Shown: positions 21,096 to 30,181 of the stretch, one piece after another | Layout: every line of letters starts with the position of its first letter | How positions within the stretch are numbered: the first letter of the stretch is position 1 | Assembly (NCBI GenBank): GCA_030655215.1 | Contig: JAURVZ010000023.1 | Span: forward strand, 1 to 64,000 | Direction of reading: 5' to 3' | DNA from: Pseudolabrys sp. | Lineage (GTDB): Bacteria; Pseudomonadota; Alphaproteobacteria; Rhizobiales; Xanthobacteraceae | Length of the DNA stretch: 64,000 nucleotides | Notes under the pieces: model-generated | Database searches by the model: none | Seen by the model: the letters and a program-made list of their open reading frames with translations, nothing else | What the model was told of the DNA's origin: nothing | Program-made: the position numbers and the translations under genes

Positions 21096-24000
21096 CTACT
21101 CAGCCGCCTTGAGGAAGGGCGCACCACCAGCGCGGAATTGCTCAAGAAGGGCTTTTTCCTCGGCCTTGGCTGCGGCAAGTGTACGCAGCTTGATTGGGCC
21201 GAAGCCGCGGATTTTCTCGGGGATCGAGGCAATGGCCACGGCGGTCGCATAATTGAGCGGTGAGAGCTCGGCCATGATGGCCTCGAGTTTATTGAGGTAG
21301 TCGGTCACCAGCTTGCGCTCGATGCGGCGCTCTTCGGTGTAGCCGAAAATATCGAGCGGCGTGCCGCGCAGGAATTTGAATTTGGCCAGCACGCCGAAGG
21401 CTTTCAGCATCCACGGGCCGAACGACATCTTCTTCGGCTCGCCGGTCACTTTGTCGACCTTGGCCAGCAGCGGCGGCGCCAGATGGAATTCGAAGCGCAG
21501 ATTGTCGCCGGCGAAAGATGACTTCACCCGCTCGACGAAGGACGTGTCGGTGTACAGCCGCGCGACTTCGTATTCGTCCTTGTAGGCCATGAGCTTGAAC
21601 AGATAGCGAGCAACAGCCTCCGACAGAGCGGTCTGGCCCGGCGCCTTGGCGCTCTCCGCGGCAACAACCTTGTCGACGAAGGCGCTATAGCGCCGTGCAT
21701 AACGCGCGTTCTGATACGCCGTGAGGAAAGCAACGCGGCGCTCGACGGTTTCGCCAAAGCTCTGCGACAGCTTCACGGAATCATTTTCTTCGACCGGGCG
21801 CGGCGCGATCAGCGATTCAACCATCGCCGGATCGATCGCGGCGCGGCGGCCATAACGGAATGCGGCGAGATTCATCGGCACCGCTTCGCCGTTCATCTCG
21901 ATCGCCTTCTCGACCGCTTCCGCCGACAGCGGCAAACCGCCATTCTGATAGGCATAGCCGAGCATGAACATGTTCGCGCCGATGGAATTGCCGAGCAGCG
22001 CCGTGGCCAAACGCGTCGCGTCAATGAAGTGGCTGCGCTCGCGGCCGGCGCCGCCGATAATTGCGCGCCGCAGCTTTTCCGTCGGCAGCGAGAAATCGGC
22101 GTTGCGGGCGAAGTCGCCGGGCATGAACTCGGCCGTATTGACGATCATATGCGTATTGCCGGGCTTGATGGCGCTGAGCACCTTCTTCGAGCCGACCACC
22201 ACGATATCACCGCCAAGCACCAGATCGGCGCCGCCAGCAGCAACGCGAATGGCGTGAATTTCGTCCGGCGTATTGGCGATACGGATATGGCTGAACACCG
22301 CGCCGCCCTTCTGCGCCAGACCGGCCATATCGATGATGCCGACTCCCTTGCCTTCGAGGTGCGCGGCCATGCCGATGATGGCGCCGACGGTAACGATACC
22401 GGTGCCGCCAATACCGGTGACGATAATGCCGTAAGGATGATTGATCAGCGGCGCATTCGGCGACGGCAAAGCCGGCCAATGCGACGGCTCGCTGATGCCC
22501 TCGCCTTTCTTCAGCTTGGCGCCGTGCACGGTGACGAAGGACGGGCAGAAGCCGTTAACGCAGGAATAGTCTTTGTTGCAGCTCGACTGATCGATGGTGC
22601 GCTTGCGGCCCCATTCGGTGACCAATGGCTGTACCGAGACACAATTCGATTTGACGCCGCAATCGCCGCAGCCTTCGCAAACCAGATCGTTGATGATGAC
22701 GCGCTTGTCCGGATCCGGGAACGTGCCGCGCTTGCGGCGGCGGCGCTTTTCGGCAGCGCAAGTCTGGTCATAGATCAAAATGCTGACGCCGGGAACGGTC
22801 GCCAGTTCGCGCTGCATCTTGTCGAGATCATCGCGGTGATGAATGGTCATACCCTTCGGCCATTCAGTGCCAGCCGGATATTTGTCGGGCTCGTCAGTAA
22901 CGACGATGATGCGCTTGGCGCCTTCGGCGGCGACCTGTTGCGCGATCTGCACCACGGTCAGTCCGCCTTCATGGTGCTGACCGCCGGTCATCGCCACCGC
23001 GTCGTTATAGAGAATTTTGTAGGTCATGGTCACGCCGGACGCGATCGCCGCGCGAATGGCGAGATAGCCGGAGTGATTGTAAGTGCCGTCGCCGAGATTC
23101 TGGAACACGTGGTCGCGCTTCGAGAACGGCGCCTCGCCGATCCAGTTGGCGCCCTCGCCTCCCATTTGCGTGAAGCCGAGCGTCTTGCGGTCCATCCACT
23201 GCGACATGTAGTGGCAGCCGATGCCGGCATAGGCGCGGCTGCCTTCCGGCACGCGCGTCGATGTGTTGTGCGGGCAACCGGAGCAGAAATACGGAACGCG
23301 GACGGCGACATCGAGCGTTTCGTTTAGCTTGTGCTGCGCCGACTTCAGCCGCGCGACATGCGCGGCCATTTCGTCATTGGCGCCGAACTTGATGATGCGC
23401 TCGCCAATGGCAATGGCGATGTCATTGGCATCGAGCGCGCCCTTCACCGGGAACAGCCAGTTGCCGTTCTCGTCTTTCTTGCCGATGCAGACCGGCTGGT
23501 TCGGCGTGCCGTAAAGCTCTTCACGCACCTGCACTTCGATCAGCGAGCGCTTTTCCTCGACGACGATGATGAGGTCGAGGCCTTCCGCGAACGCAAGCAG
23601 CTCGTCGCGGCCTATCGGCCAGACGCAACCGATCTTGAACAGGCGAATGCCGATGTCGTTGCACTTGATCTCGTCGAGGCCGAGGTCGTCGAGCGCCTGG
23701 CGCACGTCGAGATATGCCTTGCCGGTCGAGATGATTCCAATCTTCGGCGCCCGCCCGCCGGACGTGATCATCTTGTTGATCTTGTTCGCGCGCACAAAGG
23801 CCAACATGGCGTCGCGCTTGTAGTCGTGCAGCCGCGCTTCTTGGCCGAGCACGGTGTCGCCGAGGCGAACATTCAGCCCGCCCGGCGGCATGGCAAAGTC
23901 AGTCGGCATGACAATGTTCAGGCGGTCGAGCGAGCCGTCGACCACGCCGGTCGACTCGACGGTCTCGTGCATGCACTTCAGCGCGGTCCAGGTACCGGTG

Positions 24001-24575
24001 AAGCGCGACATCGCCCAGCCGAGCAGCGCGTAGTCGATGATCTCCTGCACGCCGGCCGGATTGAGGATCGGCATCATCACGTCGACGAAATGAAATTCGG
24101 ACTGATGCGCGGTAGTAGACGATTCGGCGGTGTGGTCGTCGCCCATCAGGGCGAGTACGCCACCGTGCTGCGAGGTTCCGGCGAGATTGGCGTGGCGGAA
24201 CACATCGCCGGAACGGTCCACCCCGGGCCCCTTGCCGTACCACATGCCGAACACGCCATCGAACTTGCCCTCGCCGCGCAACTCGGCCTGCTGCGTGCCC
24301 CAGACGGCGGTGGCGGCGAGTTCCTCGTTGAGACCGGGCACGAAAGTGACATCGGCGGCGGTCAACAGGCGCGCCGAGCGCATGAACTGCTGGTCGAGGC
24401 CGCCGAGCGGCGAACCGCGATAGCCAGAGAGATAGCCACCGGTATTGAGCCCGGCGCTGCGGTCGCGCTCCTTCTGCATCAGGATGGCGCGGATCAGGGC
24501 CTGATAACCCGTCACCAGTACGTGCGACTGGTTGAGGTCGTATTTATCGTCGAGGCTGACCGGGCGGAGCGTCAT
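21096..24575 (-). CDS. Indolepyruvate:ferredoxin oxidoreductase, fused subunits
   Basis: 1159-aa single-chain 2-oxoacid:ferredoxin oxidoreductase that decarboxylates arylpyruvates to aryl-acetyl-CoA with ferredoxin as electron acceptor. The N-terminal pyrimidine-type domain (DKYDLNQSHVLVTGYQALI, GYRGSPLGGLDQQ) is followed by the TPP domain (FCSGCPHNTSTRVPEGS, GGEGANWIG). The ferredoxin-like cysteines are CEGCGDCGVKSNC near residue 630 and CNKDYSCVNGFC. The gamma/IorB-type domain (GIGGTGIVTVGAIIG) and a C-terminal region of about 250 residues complete it. The fusion of IorA and IorB parts is usual in proteobacteria. It ends 124 bp before the acyl-CoA synthetase gene. Confidence 0.94.
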   Translation of the reverse strand: MTLRPVSLDDKYDLNQSHVLVTGYQALIRAILMQKERDRSAGLNTGGYLSGYRGSPLGGLDQQFMRSARLLTAADVTFVPGLNEELAATAVWGTQQAELRGEGKFDGVFGMWYGKGPGVDRSGDVFRHANLAGTSQHGGVLALMGDDHTAESSTTAHQSEFHFVDVMMPILNPAGVQEIIDYALLGWAMSRFTGTWTALKCMHETVESTGVVDGSLDRLNIVMPTDFAMPPGGLNVRLGDTVLGQEARLHDYKRDAMLAFVRANKINKMITSGGRAPKIGIISTGKAYLDVRQALDDLGLDEIKCNDIGIRLFKIGCVWPIGRDELLAFAEGLDLIIVVEEKRSLIEVQVREELYGTPNQPVCIGKKDENGNWLFPVKGALDANDIAIAIGERIIKFGANDEMAAHVARLKSAQHKLNETLDVAVRVPYFCSGCPHNTSTRVPEGSRAYAGIGCHYMSQWMDRKTLGFTQMGGEGANWIGEAPFSKRDHVFQNLGDGTYNHSGYLAIRAAIASGVTMTYKILYNDAVAMTGGQHHEGGLTVVQIAQQVAAEGAKRIIVVTDEPDKYPAGTEWPKGMTIHHRDDLDKMQRELATVPGVSILIYDQTCAAEKRRRRKRGTFPDPDKRVIINDLVCEGCGDCGVKSNCVSVQPLVTEWGRKRTIDQSSCNKDYSCVNGFCPSFVTVHGAKLKKGEGISEPSHWPALPSPNAPLINHPYGIIVTGIGGTGIVTVGAIIGMAAHLEGKGVGIIDMAGLAQKGGAVFSHIRIANTPDEIHAIRVAAGGADLVLGGDIVVVGSKKVLSAIKPGNTHMIVNTAEFMPGDFARNADFSLPTEKLRRAIIGGAGRERSHFIDATRLATALLGNSIGANMFMLGYAYQNGGLPLSAEAVEKAIEMNGEAVPMNLAAFRYGRRAAIDPAMVESLIAPRPVEENDSVKLSQSFGETVERRVAFLTAYQNARYARRYSAFVDKVVAAESAKAPGQTALSEAVARYLFKLMAYKDEYEVARLYTDTSFVERVKSSFAGDNLRFEFHLAPPLLAKVDKVTGEPKKMSFGPWMLKAFGVLAKFKFLRGTPLDIFGYTEERRIERKLVTDYLNKLEAIMAELSPLNYATAVAIASIPEKIRGFGPIKLRTLAAAKAEEKALLEQFRAGGAPFLKAAE

Positions 24576-24813
24576 GTCCTCTCATATAGGCTGTGGCGAC
24601 ATTAGGCAAAGCCGCCGGAACCGAAATAAAAGCTTACACCCGAAGACTTTGCGGTCAATTTCGTTTCCGCCACCATGCGGAGAAGGATGTTTCAGCGCAG
24701 TGGCCTCTGACGCACTTTGGCGCAACGCAGCAGAGAGCCGCAAACAGCCCGCATCGATGGCTGGCGAAATTGTAAGCAGCCTGTACAAGGGTCGCCCAGC
24801 CGCCGGGTACCGC

Positions 24814-26034
24814 ATGCCATCACCATCATCGTCCGTCGAAAGCAAAGCGTCGTGGGTCGTCGCCGGTGCCGCGCTGTGGGCACTGATGATGTCGTTCGGC
24901 GCGGCGTGGATTGCCGCGGTGGCGCTGAAGGACATCGCGGCAGAAGTCGATGGCGCGCGCTCGGTTCCCGCTCTAGCGAGTTCGCTGGCCTGGTTAGGTG
25001 CAGGTGTCGGCGGCATCGTCATGGGCCGGATCGCCGACCGCATCGGCACGCGCTGGACCGTGTCCTTCGGCGCGCTGATGGTCGCCTGCGGGCTGGCGCT
25101 GTCGAGCCTCGGCCCGTCATATCCGCTGTGGGTCGGCCACGGCCTGTTCATCGGACTGATCGGGCTCGGCGGCATCAACGCACCTCTTTATGTCTATGTC
25201 AGCCGCTGGTTCGACAAACGCCGTGGCTCGGCGCTGGCGCTGATCTCGAGCGGCACCTATCTGGCCGGCGCATTGTGGCCCTCCGTGTTCGAATATGCGC
25301 TGGCGACCATAGGCTGGCGGCAGACGATGCTGTGGTACGCGCTGGCTGAAATTGTCATCGTTGTGCCGGTGGCGCTGATCTTCTTCGGCCATCCGCCGGA
25401 AGTCGTCCATCCGCCCGAGAAGCTTGCTCCGGGCACCCCTCGCGCGCGCGTGCTCGGCCTGCCGTCCAACCTGGTGTTCGCCCTGCTCTGCATGGCGGCG
25501 GTGATGTGCTGCATTCCGATGTCGATGCCGCAGGGCCATCTCGTTGCCTTCTGCAGCGATCTCGGCATTACGCGGTCGACCGGCGCCATCATGCTGTCGG
25601 TGCTGCTCGGCACCGCCTTCATCAGCCGCCAGATCTGGGGCTTGTTGTCCGATCGCATTGGCGGGCTGATGACGGTGCTGGTCGGCTCGCTCTGGCAATG
25701 CGCGGCGATGATCGCGTTCGTGCTGACGCAGAGCGAGACCGGGTTGTTCGCCGTGTCGGCCGCGTTCGGTCTTGGATTCGCAGGCATCATCCCGGCCTAT
25801 GTGCTTGCCGCGCGTGAGCTGTTTCCGGCGTCGGAGGCCTCATGGCGCATTCCGACATTGCTGCTGTTCACCGCGCTCGGCATGGCCTTTGGCGGCTGGC
25901 TGGCCGGCATTTTGTACGACTATTTCAGCTATTACGCTCCCGCATTTGCGCTAGGTGTCGGCACAAATATGCTCAATCTCCTGATTATCGGCTCGCTGGT
26001 GGCGCGCAAACGCTGGACCACCCGCTACGCCTGA
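24814..26034 (+). CDS. Major facilitator superfamily transporter (OFA/MCT-like)
   Basis: 406-aa carrier with about 12 helices. The MFS loop motif is visible as GRIADRIGTRWTVSFGAL near residue 70, and the matching loop in the second half as GLLSDRIGGLMTVLVG. The early Trp/Gly-rich helix and the YVSRWFDKRRGSALAL loop resemble the oxalate/formate and monocarboxylate group. Start is uncertain: ATG 24814 fits the family length, ATG 24757 is an alternative, and neither has a clear ribosome site. Its 3' end overlaps the convergent exporter permease by 10 bp. The substrate is probably a small carboxylate, by family only. Confidence 0.85.
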   Translation: MPSPSSSVESKASWVVAGAALWALMMSFGAAWIAAVALKDIAAEVDGARSVPALASSLAWLGAGVGGIVMGRIADRIGTRWTVSFGALMVACGLALSSLGPSYPLWVGHGLFIGLIGLGGINAPLYVYVSRWFDKRRGSALALISSGTYLAGALWPSVFEYALATIGWRQTMLWYALAEIVIVVPVALIFFGHPPEVVHPPEKLAPGTPRARVLGLPSNLVFALLCMAAVMCCIPMSMPQGHLVAFCSDLGITRSTGAIMLSVLLGTAFISRQIWGLLSDRIGGLMTVLVGSLWQCAAMIAFVLTQSETGLFAVSAAFGLGFAGIIPAYVLAARELFPASEASWRIPTLLLFTALGMAFGGWLAGILYDYFSYYAPAFALGVGTNMLNLLIIGSLVARKRWTTRYA

Positions 26035-27563
26035 GTGCGCGGGCTGATCATGCGCACGCCCCAGAGAATGAGCAGCGCCACCATTGCCGGCATAATGAAG
26101 AACCACGATCCGTTGGCCGCGATTGCCGCTGTCGCCGCCCAGGAAATGGACGAGAAGGCTTCGGCGAATGTCGCGACGCGCGACGAGGTCTGCCGCTTGC
26201 GGAACTGACTGCGCCGCGCCTGCACGCGGAAACTGATCTGGATCAGCGTCGAGCCGGCCGCGGCGGCGAGCACGCCGAGCATGGCGACGATCCCGGCGAA
26301 CACCGCGTCAAAGGCGAGCACGACGGCGATCGGCGCGAAGATCAGCGCGATCATGCCAATGACCGCCTCGATCTTCGCCATCATGATGCGCGATGCCGGG
26401 ATCGGCGCTGTGGCGACCAGATCCGGCGCGTCCTCGCCGGAGATCGACAGCCAGGCGAGACCGCCGGCGAGTTGCCCAGCCGCCATGACGATGACCGGAA
26501 TGAGCACGACGTATTCGTCTTCCTCCTTGTGCACGCCGAAACTGAGCCACAACAGAATGGCCGGCGGCAGCAGATAAAGGATCTGCATCAAGGTTTGCGA
26601 GATCAGCCAGGGATCGCGCAGCAGCAAGGTCCATTCCTTCTGGCGCAAGACCCGCTGCGGCGAGCGGCGACGGAAGGCGAGCGAGCCGCGGCGCTGGCGC
26701 ACGCGCGCGCTGCCGACGCTGGCTGCGGCCATCGCATGATCGCCGAAGCGGCCGGAGAACAGCGCAATCGCGCCGCCGAGCAAAGCAATGCTGAACAGGA
26801 CAATGGCAACGAGCGCACCATAGTCGCCAAGGGCGGCGCGTGCCGGCCACCACATCAGGCTGTCGGGTCCCGGCGCATGGGCGCGGATCCACTCGGACTG
26901 CAAGGCGGCCGCGCGGGACAAGGTGCCGCCGGAGAAGATCGCCATGACCTGCAGGCCGATAACGAAGGCGGCGCCGATGACGGCGGCAACAATCTGCGCG
27001 ATAAGCCGTGTGCGCTTCGGGCCGATCAGGCGAAACAGCGCGATGGTCAAACCGAGCGCTGCCGCTGTCGCAACCGCACCCATTGCGGCAACGACGCCAT
27101 AGGCGGCGAGCCAGCGGCTGCCGCCGCGCACGGCGAGAACGTCAATGAACGGCGCCGCCAGCAGCACGGCAACGGCCACCGCGGCGACCGCGATACGGCC
27201 CATGCGCACGGCAAAGACTTTGCGCGACGACACCGGCGAGGTGAGAATGAGATCGAGATCGGCGCGCGTGTAGAAGGCGCGGGTCACCGACTCCATCGCC
27301 TGCGACAGCAGCAACGACCAAGACAGAACGAGCGTTGCCGTGATGGCAACCAGTGTCGTTGGATCGGACGACAAATTGGTGTCGGCGTAACCGGCGACGA
27401 TCCAATAGGCGAAACCGTGCATAGCAATGGCAAAGATGATGATCGCGATCACGGCATAATGCGTGCGCGTACGCCCGCCCGCGGTGATCAGCGAGGTCCA
27501 GTCGCGCCAACCGAGCCGCAATTCGTGGCCGGCGAGCCAGGTCAATGAGGCGGGATTGCTCAT
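26025..27563 (-). CDS. ABC-2-type exporter permease (ABC exporter membrane component)
   Basis: 512-aa membrane protein with about ten hydrophobic segments: pairs near 35-60, 70-90, 115-175, 190-215, 240-270, then 320-345, 360-380, 410-455 and 480-505. A cytoplasmic loop rich in Arg (RVRQRRGSLAFRRRSPQRVLRQKEWTLLLRD, given here as two blocks around residue 295-325) connects the halves, and TSPVSSRKVFAVRMGRI is a coupling-helix candidate near residue 110. It is translated with the upstream ATPase gene by an ATGA overlap. The exported substrate is unknown. Confidence 0.82.
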   Translation of the reverse strand: MSNPASLTWLAGHELRLGWRDWTSLITAGGRTRTHYAVIAIIIFAIAMHGFAYWIVAGYADTNLSSDPTTLVAITATLVLSWSLLLSQAMESVTRAFYTRADLDLILTSPVSSRKVFAVRMGRIAVAAVAVAVLLAAPFIDVLAVRGGSRWLAAYGVVAAMGAVATAAALGLTIALFRLIGPKRTRLIAQIVAAVIGAAFVIGLQVMAIFSGGTLSRAAALQSEWIRAHAPGPDSLMWWPARAALGDYGALVAIVLFSIALLGGAIALFSGRFGDHAMAAASVGSARVRQRRGSLAFRRRSPQRVLRQKEWTLLLRDPWLISQTLMQILYLLPPAILLWLSFGVHKEEDEYVVLIPVIVMAAGQLAGGLAWLSISGEDAPDLVATAPIPASRIMMAKIEAVIGMIALIFAPIAVVLAFDAVFAGIVAMLGVLAAAAGSTLIQISFRVQARRSQFRKRQTSSRVATFAEAFSSISWAATAAIAANGSWFFIMPAMVALLILWGVRMISPRTQA

Positions 27564-28327
27564 TCAGCCGCAACCATTTGCGCGTGTTCATTGGCGACCA
27601 GCGCCAGGAAAGTATCTTCCAGGCTGGTGCCGGAAGCGCCGGTCTTGATGCGCAATTCGTCGAGCGTGCCTTCGGCGATCAGCCGGCCATTGGCAATGAC
27701 GCCGATGCGGTCGGCCATGCGTTCGGCGACTTCGAGAATATGCGTGGTCATGATGACCGTGCCGCCCGCGGTGACGCGCTCGCGCAGCACGTTCTTCACC
27801 TGCCGCGCCGAGCCGGCATCGAGGCCAGTAAGCGGCTCGTCGAGAATGATCAGCTTCGGATCATGCACCAGCGCACCGGCGAGCGCGACTTTCTGGCGCG
27901 TGCCTTTAGAGAAGCCTTCGCAACGATCATGCGCCTGCCCTTCAAGACCGAGCCATGCAATCAGTTCACGCGCGCGCGCTTCGGCGGTTTTGGTATCAAT
28001 GCGCCAGAGGCCGGCGACGAATTCGAGATATTCATACGGCGTCAGCTTGTCATAGATCATCGGCTCGTCGGACAGCCAGGCGGTGATCTGCTTGGCGTCT
28101 TCCGGATGGCTAAGCGCATCAATGCCATCGATCGCGATTGAGCCGGCATCGGGACGCAACAGGCCGGCGACCATGCGCAAGGTCGTTGTCTTGCCGGCGC
28201 CGTTCGGCCCGAGCAGACAATAGAATTCGCCGCCGTAAATGGTGAGGTCGAGATTGTCGACCGCGGGTTTGTCGAAGCTCTTGCAAAGCGACCGCGTGGC
28301 CAGCGAGATCGGACGAGACGCGCTCAT
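27560..28327 (-). CDS. ABC transporter ATP-binding protein (exporter type)
   Basis: 255-aa ATPase. ATG 28327 (MSASRPISLATRSL) places the ABC fold at the usual distance; an earlier in-frame ATG would add 87 residues from a repeat-like region. Walker A is [13 protein letters not shown] and the signature is FSKGTRQKVALAGAL. Walker B is LIILDEPLTGLD, then MTTHILEVAERMADRIGVI. This is the DrrA/CcmA-type ATPase used by ABC-2 exporters. It is coupled to the permease gene through an ATGA overlap and is probably a homodimer. Confidence 0.92.
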   Translation of the reverse strand: MSASRPISLATRSLCKSFDKPAVDNLDLTIYGGEFYCLLGPNGAGKTTTLRMVAGLLRPDAGSIAIDGIDALSHPEDAKQITAWLSDEPMIYDKLTPYEYLEFVAGLWRIDTKTAEARARELIAWLGLEGQAHDRCEGFSKGTRQKVALAGALVHDPKLIILDEPLTGLDAGSARQVKNVLRERVTAGGTVIMTTHILEVAERMADRIGVIANGRLIAEGTLDELRIKTGASGTSLEDTFLALVANEHAQMVAAE

Positions 28328-28883
28328 GAACACCGCCAAGAGAGAGGAATACCGCTTTTGAGTATGACTACAAACGAGGCCTTGCGTTGGCGTAACCGGG
28401 GTATCGTAAAGCGGCGTTAGGGTTGAGAATGTGTTGACGTGAGTCATCGCCCGCATTGTTTGAGGCCCCGGGCAGGCCGCCTTCCATTCCGTTCCCTCGA
28501 AACACGAGGGAGTGGCGCGCCGATGGGCGCGTCTTTGTAGCAAGCGCCGCGGCCCTTGCGGGACCGCGTGCGCCTCTCGGCGCGCCACAGCGGCGTCTTA
28601 CGACGGACGGGCCGCGCTTTCAGCCAGAGCTTGCTCCCCAAAGTGCGGGGGCCGCTCACGCCATCAGCCAGCTCCTGGCGGGGGGTCATAGTGTCCCCGG
28701 GCGGAGCCCCGTCATCGCCCGAGCGCGGAAGGCTGCGTTTGCCTCCGCCCGCGGGCGCCGCATCCTGCTCCACTTTCACGACGCCTCATGACAGCGCCCC
28801 TCGATGAGCAGGACAAAAGAGGGTATATTAGCGTTGGGATTAAATGTCAATAGGGGGTTTTTGGGGCGGGACGTAATGCTCTT
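28328..28883. other. Gene-free stretch with a probable dispersed, GC-rich repeat (about 28440-28800)
   Basis: No convincing gene lies here. Bases 28440-28800 are very GC-rich with many small hairpins, for example CCCTC at 28494-28498 with GAGGG at 28506-28510. Overlapping open frames on both strands read as Arg/Pro/Ala-rich nonsense. From memory, peptides of this composition (GGKRSLPRSGDDGAPPGDT) recur as spurious hypothetical proteins in Bradyrhizobiaceae, which suggests a dispersed nuclear repeat. Bases 28800-28860 are an AT-richer patch (TATATTAGCG, TTAAATGTCAATAG) that could hold a promoter. I could not find a second copy inside this window. Confidence 0.4.
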
Positions 28884-28971
28884 GTAGGGTGGGCTAAGCC
28901 GCGTAGCGGCGAGCCCACCATCTTCTTTCGCCGGTGGGCACGGCGCGAAGGCGCGCCTTTGCCCACCCTAC
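28884..28971. repeat. Palindromic repeat, copy 1 (GTAGGGTGGGC ends)
   Basis: 88-bp element bounded by GTAGGGTGGGC and its exact complement GCCCACCCTAC. Inside are two further hairpin arms: a left arm GGGCT...GAGCCC around GCCGC/GCGGC and a right arm GGTGGGC...GCCCACC around GGCGCG/CGCGCC. The whole can fold as a cruciform with two arms. A second copy with the same ends, the same arms and the same preceding GCTCTT lies at 30082-30181. No transposase gene is near. Confidence 0.8.
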
Positions 28972-29093
28972 GAAGGACGACAACTACCCCTTCGGCGCCG
29001 AGGGATAAGAAGCAGCGCTCTGGCCTCCTCTGCTGAAAAGTGAAATCATTTGCCCAAAGCGCGTCCGAAGAGACGCAGCAAGGGAGAACGCCA

Positions 29094-30071
29094 ATGACCA
29101 TCACCCGCCGCACATTTGTCGCCGGCAGCATTGCCGCCGGTTCCATCCTCACGACATCCGCTTTCGCGCAGACCTATCCGGCGCAGACGATCCGTCTGAT
29201 CGTGCCCTATCCGCCCGGCGGCGGCACCGACTTCTTCGCCCGGCTTGTCGCCACCGAGATGGGCAGCAATCTCGGCCAGACTGTCATCGTCGAAAACCGG
29301 CCCGGCGCCGGCACCTTGATCGGCGCCGAAGCCGTCGCCCGCGCCACGCCGGACGGCTACACCTTCCTGCTCGGCGATACATCGACCTATGCGTCGAACC
29401 GCAGCCTCTACGCCAAGCTGCCTTATGACGCCGACAAGGACTTCGCTCCGGTGACGCTGACCGGCCGCTTCGCCATTGTACTGCTGGTCAACACCGACAA
29501 GCTCAAGGTGAATTCGGTGAAGGAGCTGATCGAGACGGCGAAGAAAGCGCCCGGCACAATCGACTATGCCAGCGCCGGTGTCGGCAGCCCGTTTCATCTC
29601 GCCGGCGAACTGTTCGCGCAAGCAAGCGGCATCAAGATCACGCATGTGCCGTACAAGGGCGCGGGACCGGCGATCCAGGATCTCGTCTCCGGGCAGATCG
29701 GCATGATGTTCGTCGACTTCGCCACCGCGCGCGGGCAGCTGAACCAGAAGCAGATCAAGGCGATTGCTGTCGCCTCGCCCGGCGAATTCTCCGGCCTGCC
29801 CGGCGTGCCGCCTGTTGCTGCCGATGTGCCGGGGTTCGAGGCCTGGGCGTGGCAAGGTTTCGCTGCGCCCGCGACCGCGCCGAAAGATGTGATCGACAAG
29901 TTGAACGCGGCTTACGTCAAGGCGGTGAACAGTGCCGAGATCCGGCAGAAGCTCGTCGGCGCCGGTATCGATCCTTTACAAAGCACACCGGCGGAAATGG
30001 GCGCCTATATGAAGAGCGAAGCGGCGAAGTGGGAGAAGGTGATCAAGACGGCGGGGATCAAGCTGGATTGA
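29094..30071 (+). CDS. Tripartite tricarboxylate transporter (TTT/Bug) substrate-binding protein
   Basis: 325-aa periplasmic binding protein of the Bug family. The start ATG 29094 has a good ribosome site (AAGGGAGAA); an ATG at 29040 would put 18 extra residues before the signal. The N-terminus MTITRRTFVAGS followed by TTSAFAQ is a twin-arginine-like export signal. The mature start YPAQTIRLIVPYPPGGGTD is diagnostic, and VENRPGAGTLIGAEAVA and VPYKGAGPAIQDL are family blocks. No TctA/TctB membrane partners are adjacent, as is common for Bug proteins. The gene is enclosed by two direct copies of a palindromic repeat. Confidence 0.93.
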   Translation: MTITRRTFVAGSIAAGSILTTSAFAQTYPAQTIRLIVPYPPGGGTDFFARLVATEMGSNLGQTVIVENRPGAGTLIGAEAVARATPDGYTFLLGDTSTYASNRSLYAKLPYDADKDFAPVTLTGRFAIVLLVNTDKLKVNSVKELIETAKKAPGTIDYASAGVGSPFHLAGELFAQASGIKITHVPYKGAGPAIQDLVSGQIGMMFVDFATARGQLNQKQIKAIAVASPGEFSGLPGVPPVAADVPGFEAWAWQGFAAPATAPKDVIDKLNAAYVKAVNSAEIRQKLVGAGIDPLQSTPAEMGAYMKSEAAKWEKVIKTAGIKLD

Positions 30072-30081
30072 TGCCGCTCTT

Positions 30082-30181
30082 GTAGGGTGGGCTAAGTCGC
30101 GCACTGGCGCGACGAGCCCACCACTTCTGCTCATGAATAGTTGGTGGGCACGGCGCAAAGCCGCGCCTTTGCCCACCCTAC
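30082..30181. repeat. Palindromic repeat, copy 2 (GTAGGGTGGGC ends)
   Basis: 100-bp element with the same outer ends as copy 1 at 28884-28971, in the same orientation and with the same preceding GCTCTT. Left arm: GGGCTAAGTCGCGC with GCGCGACGAGCCC. Right arm: GGTGGGCACGGCGC with GCGCCTTTGCCCACC. The two copies differ mainly in the loop (CACTG against TA) and in the spacer between arms. Its right end supplies the stop codon of the convergent TRAP binding-protein gene (30178-30180). Confidence 0.8.

Noticed and set aside
28444-28791. Overlapping 111-codon frames on both strands in the GC-rich block
   Set aside because: Both are Arg/Pro/Ala-rich and cover the same bases; they look like repeat-derived spurious frames.
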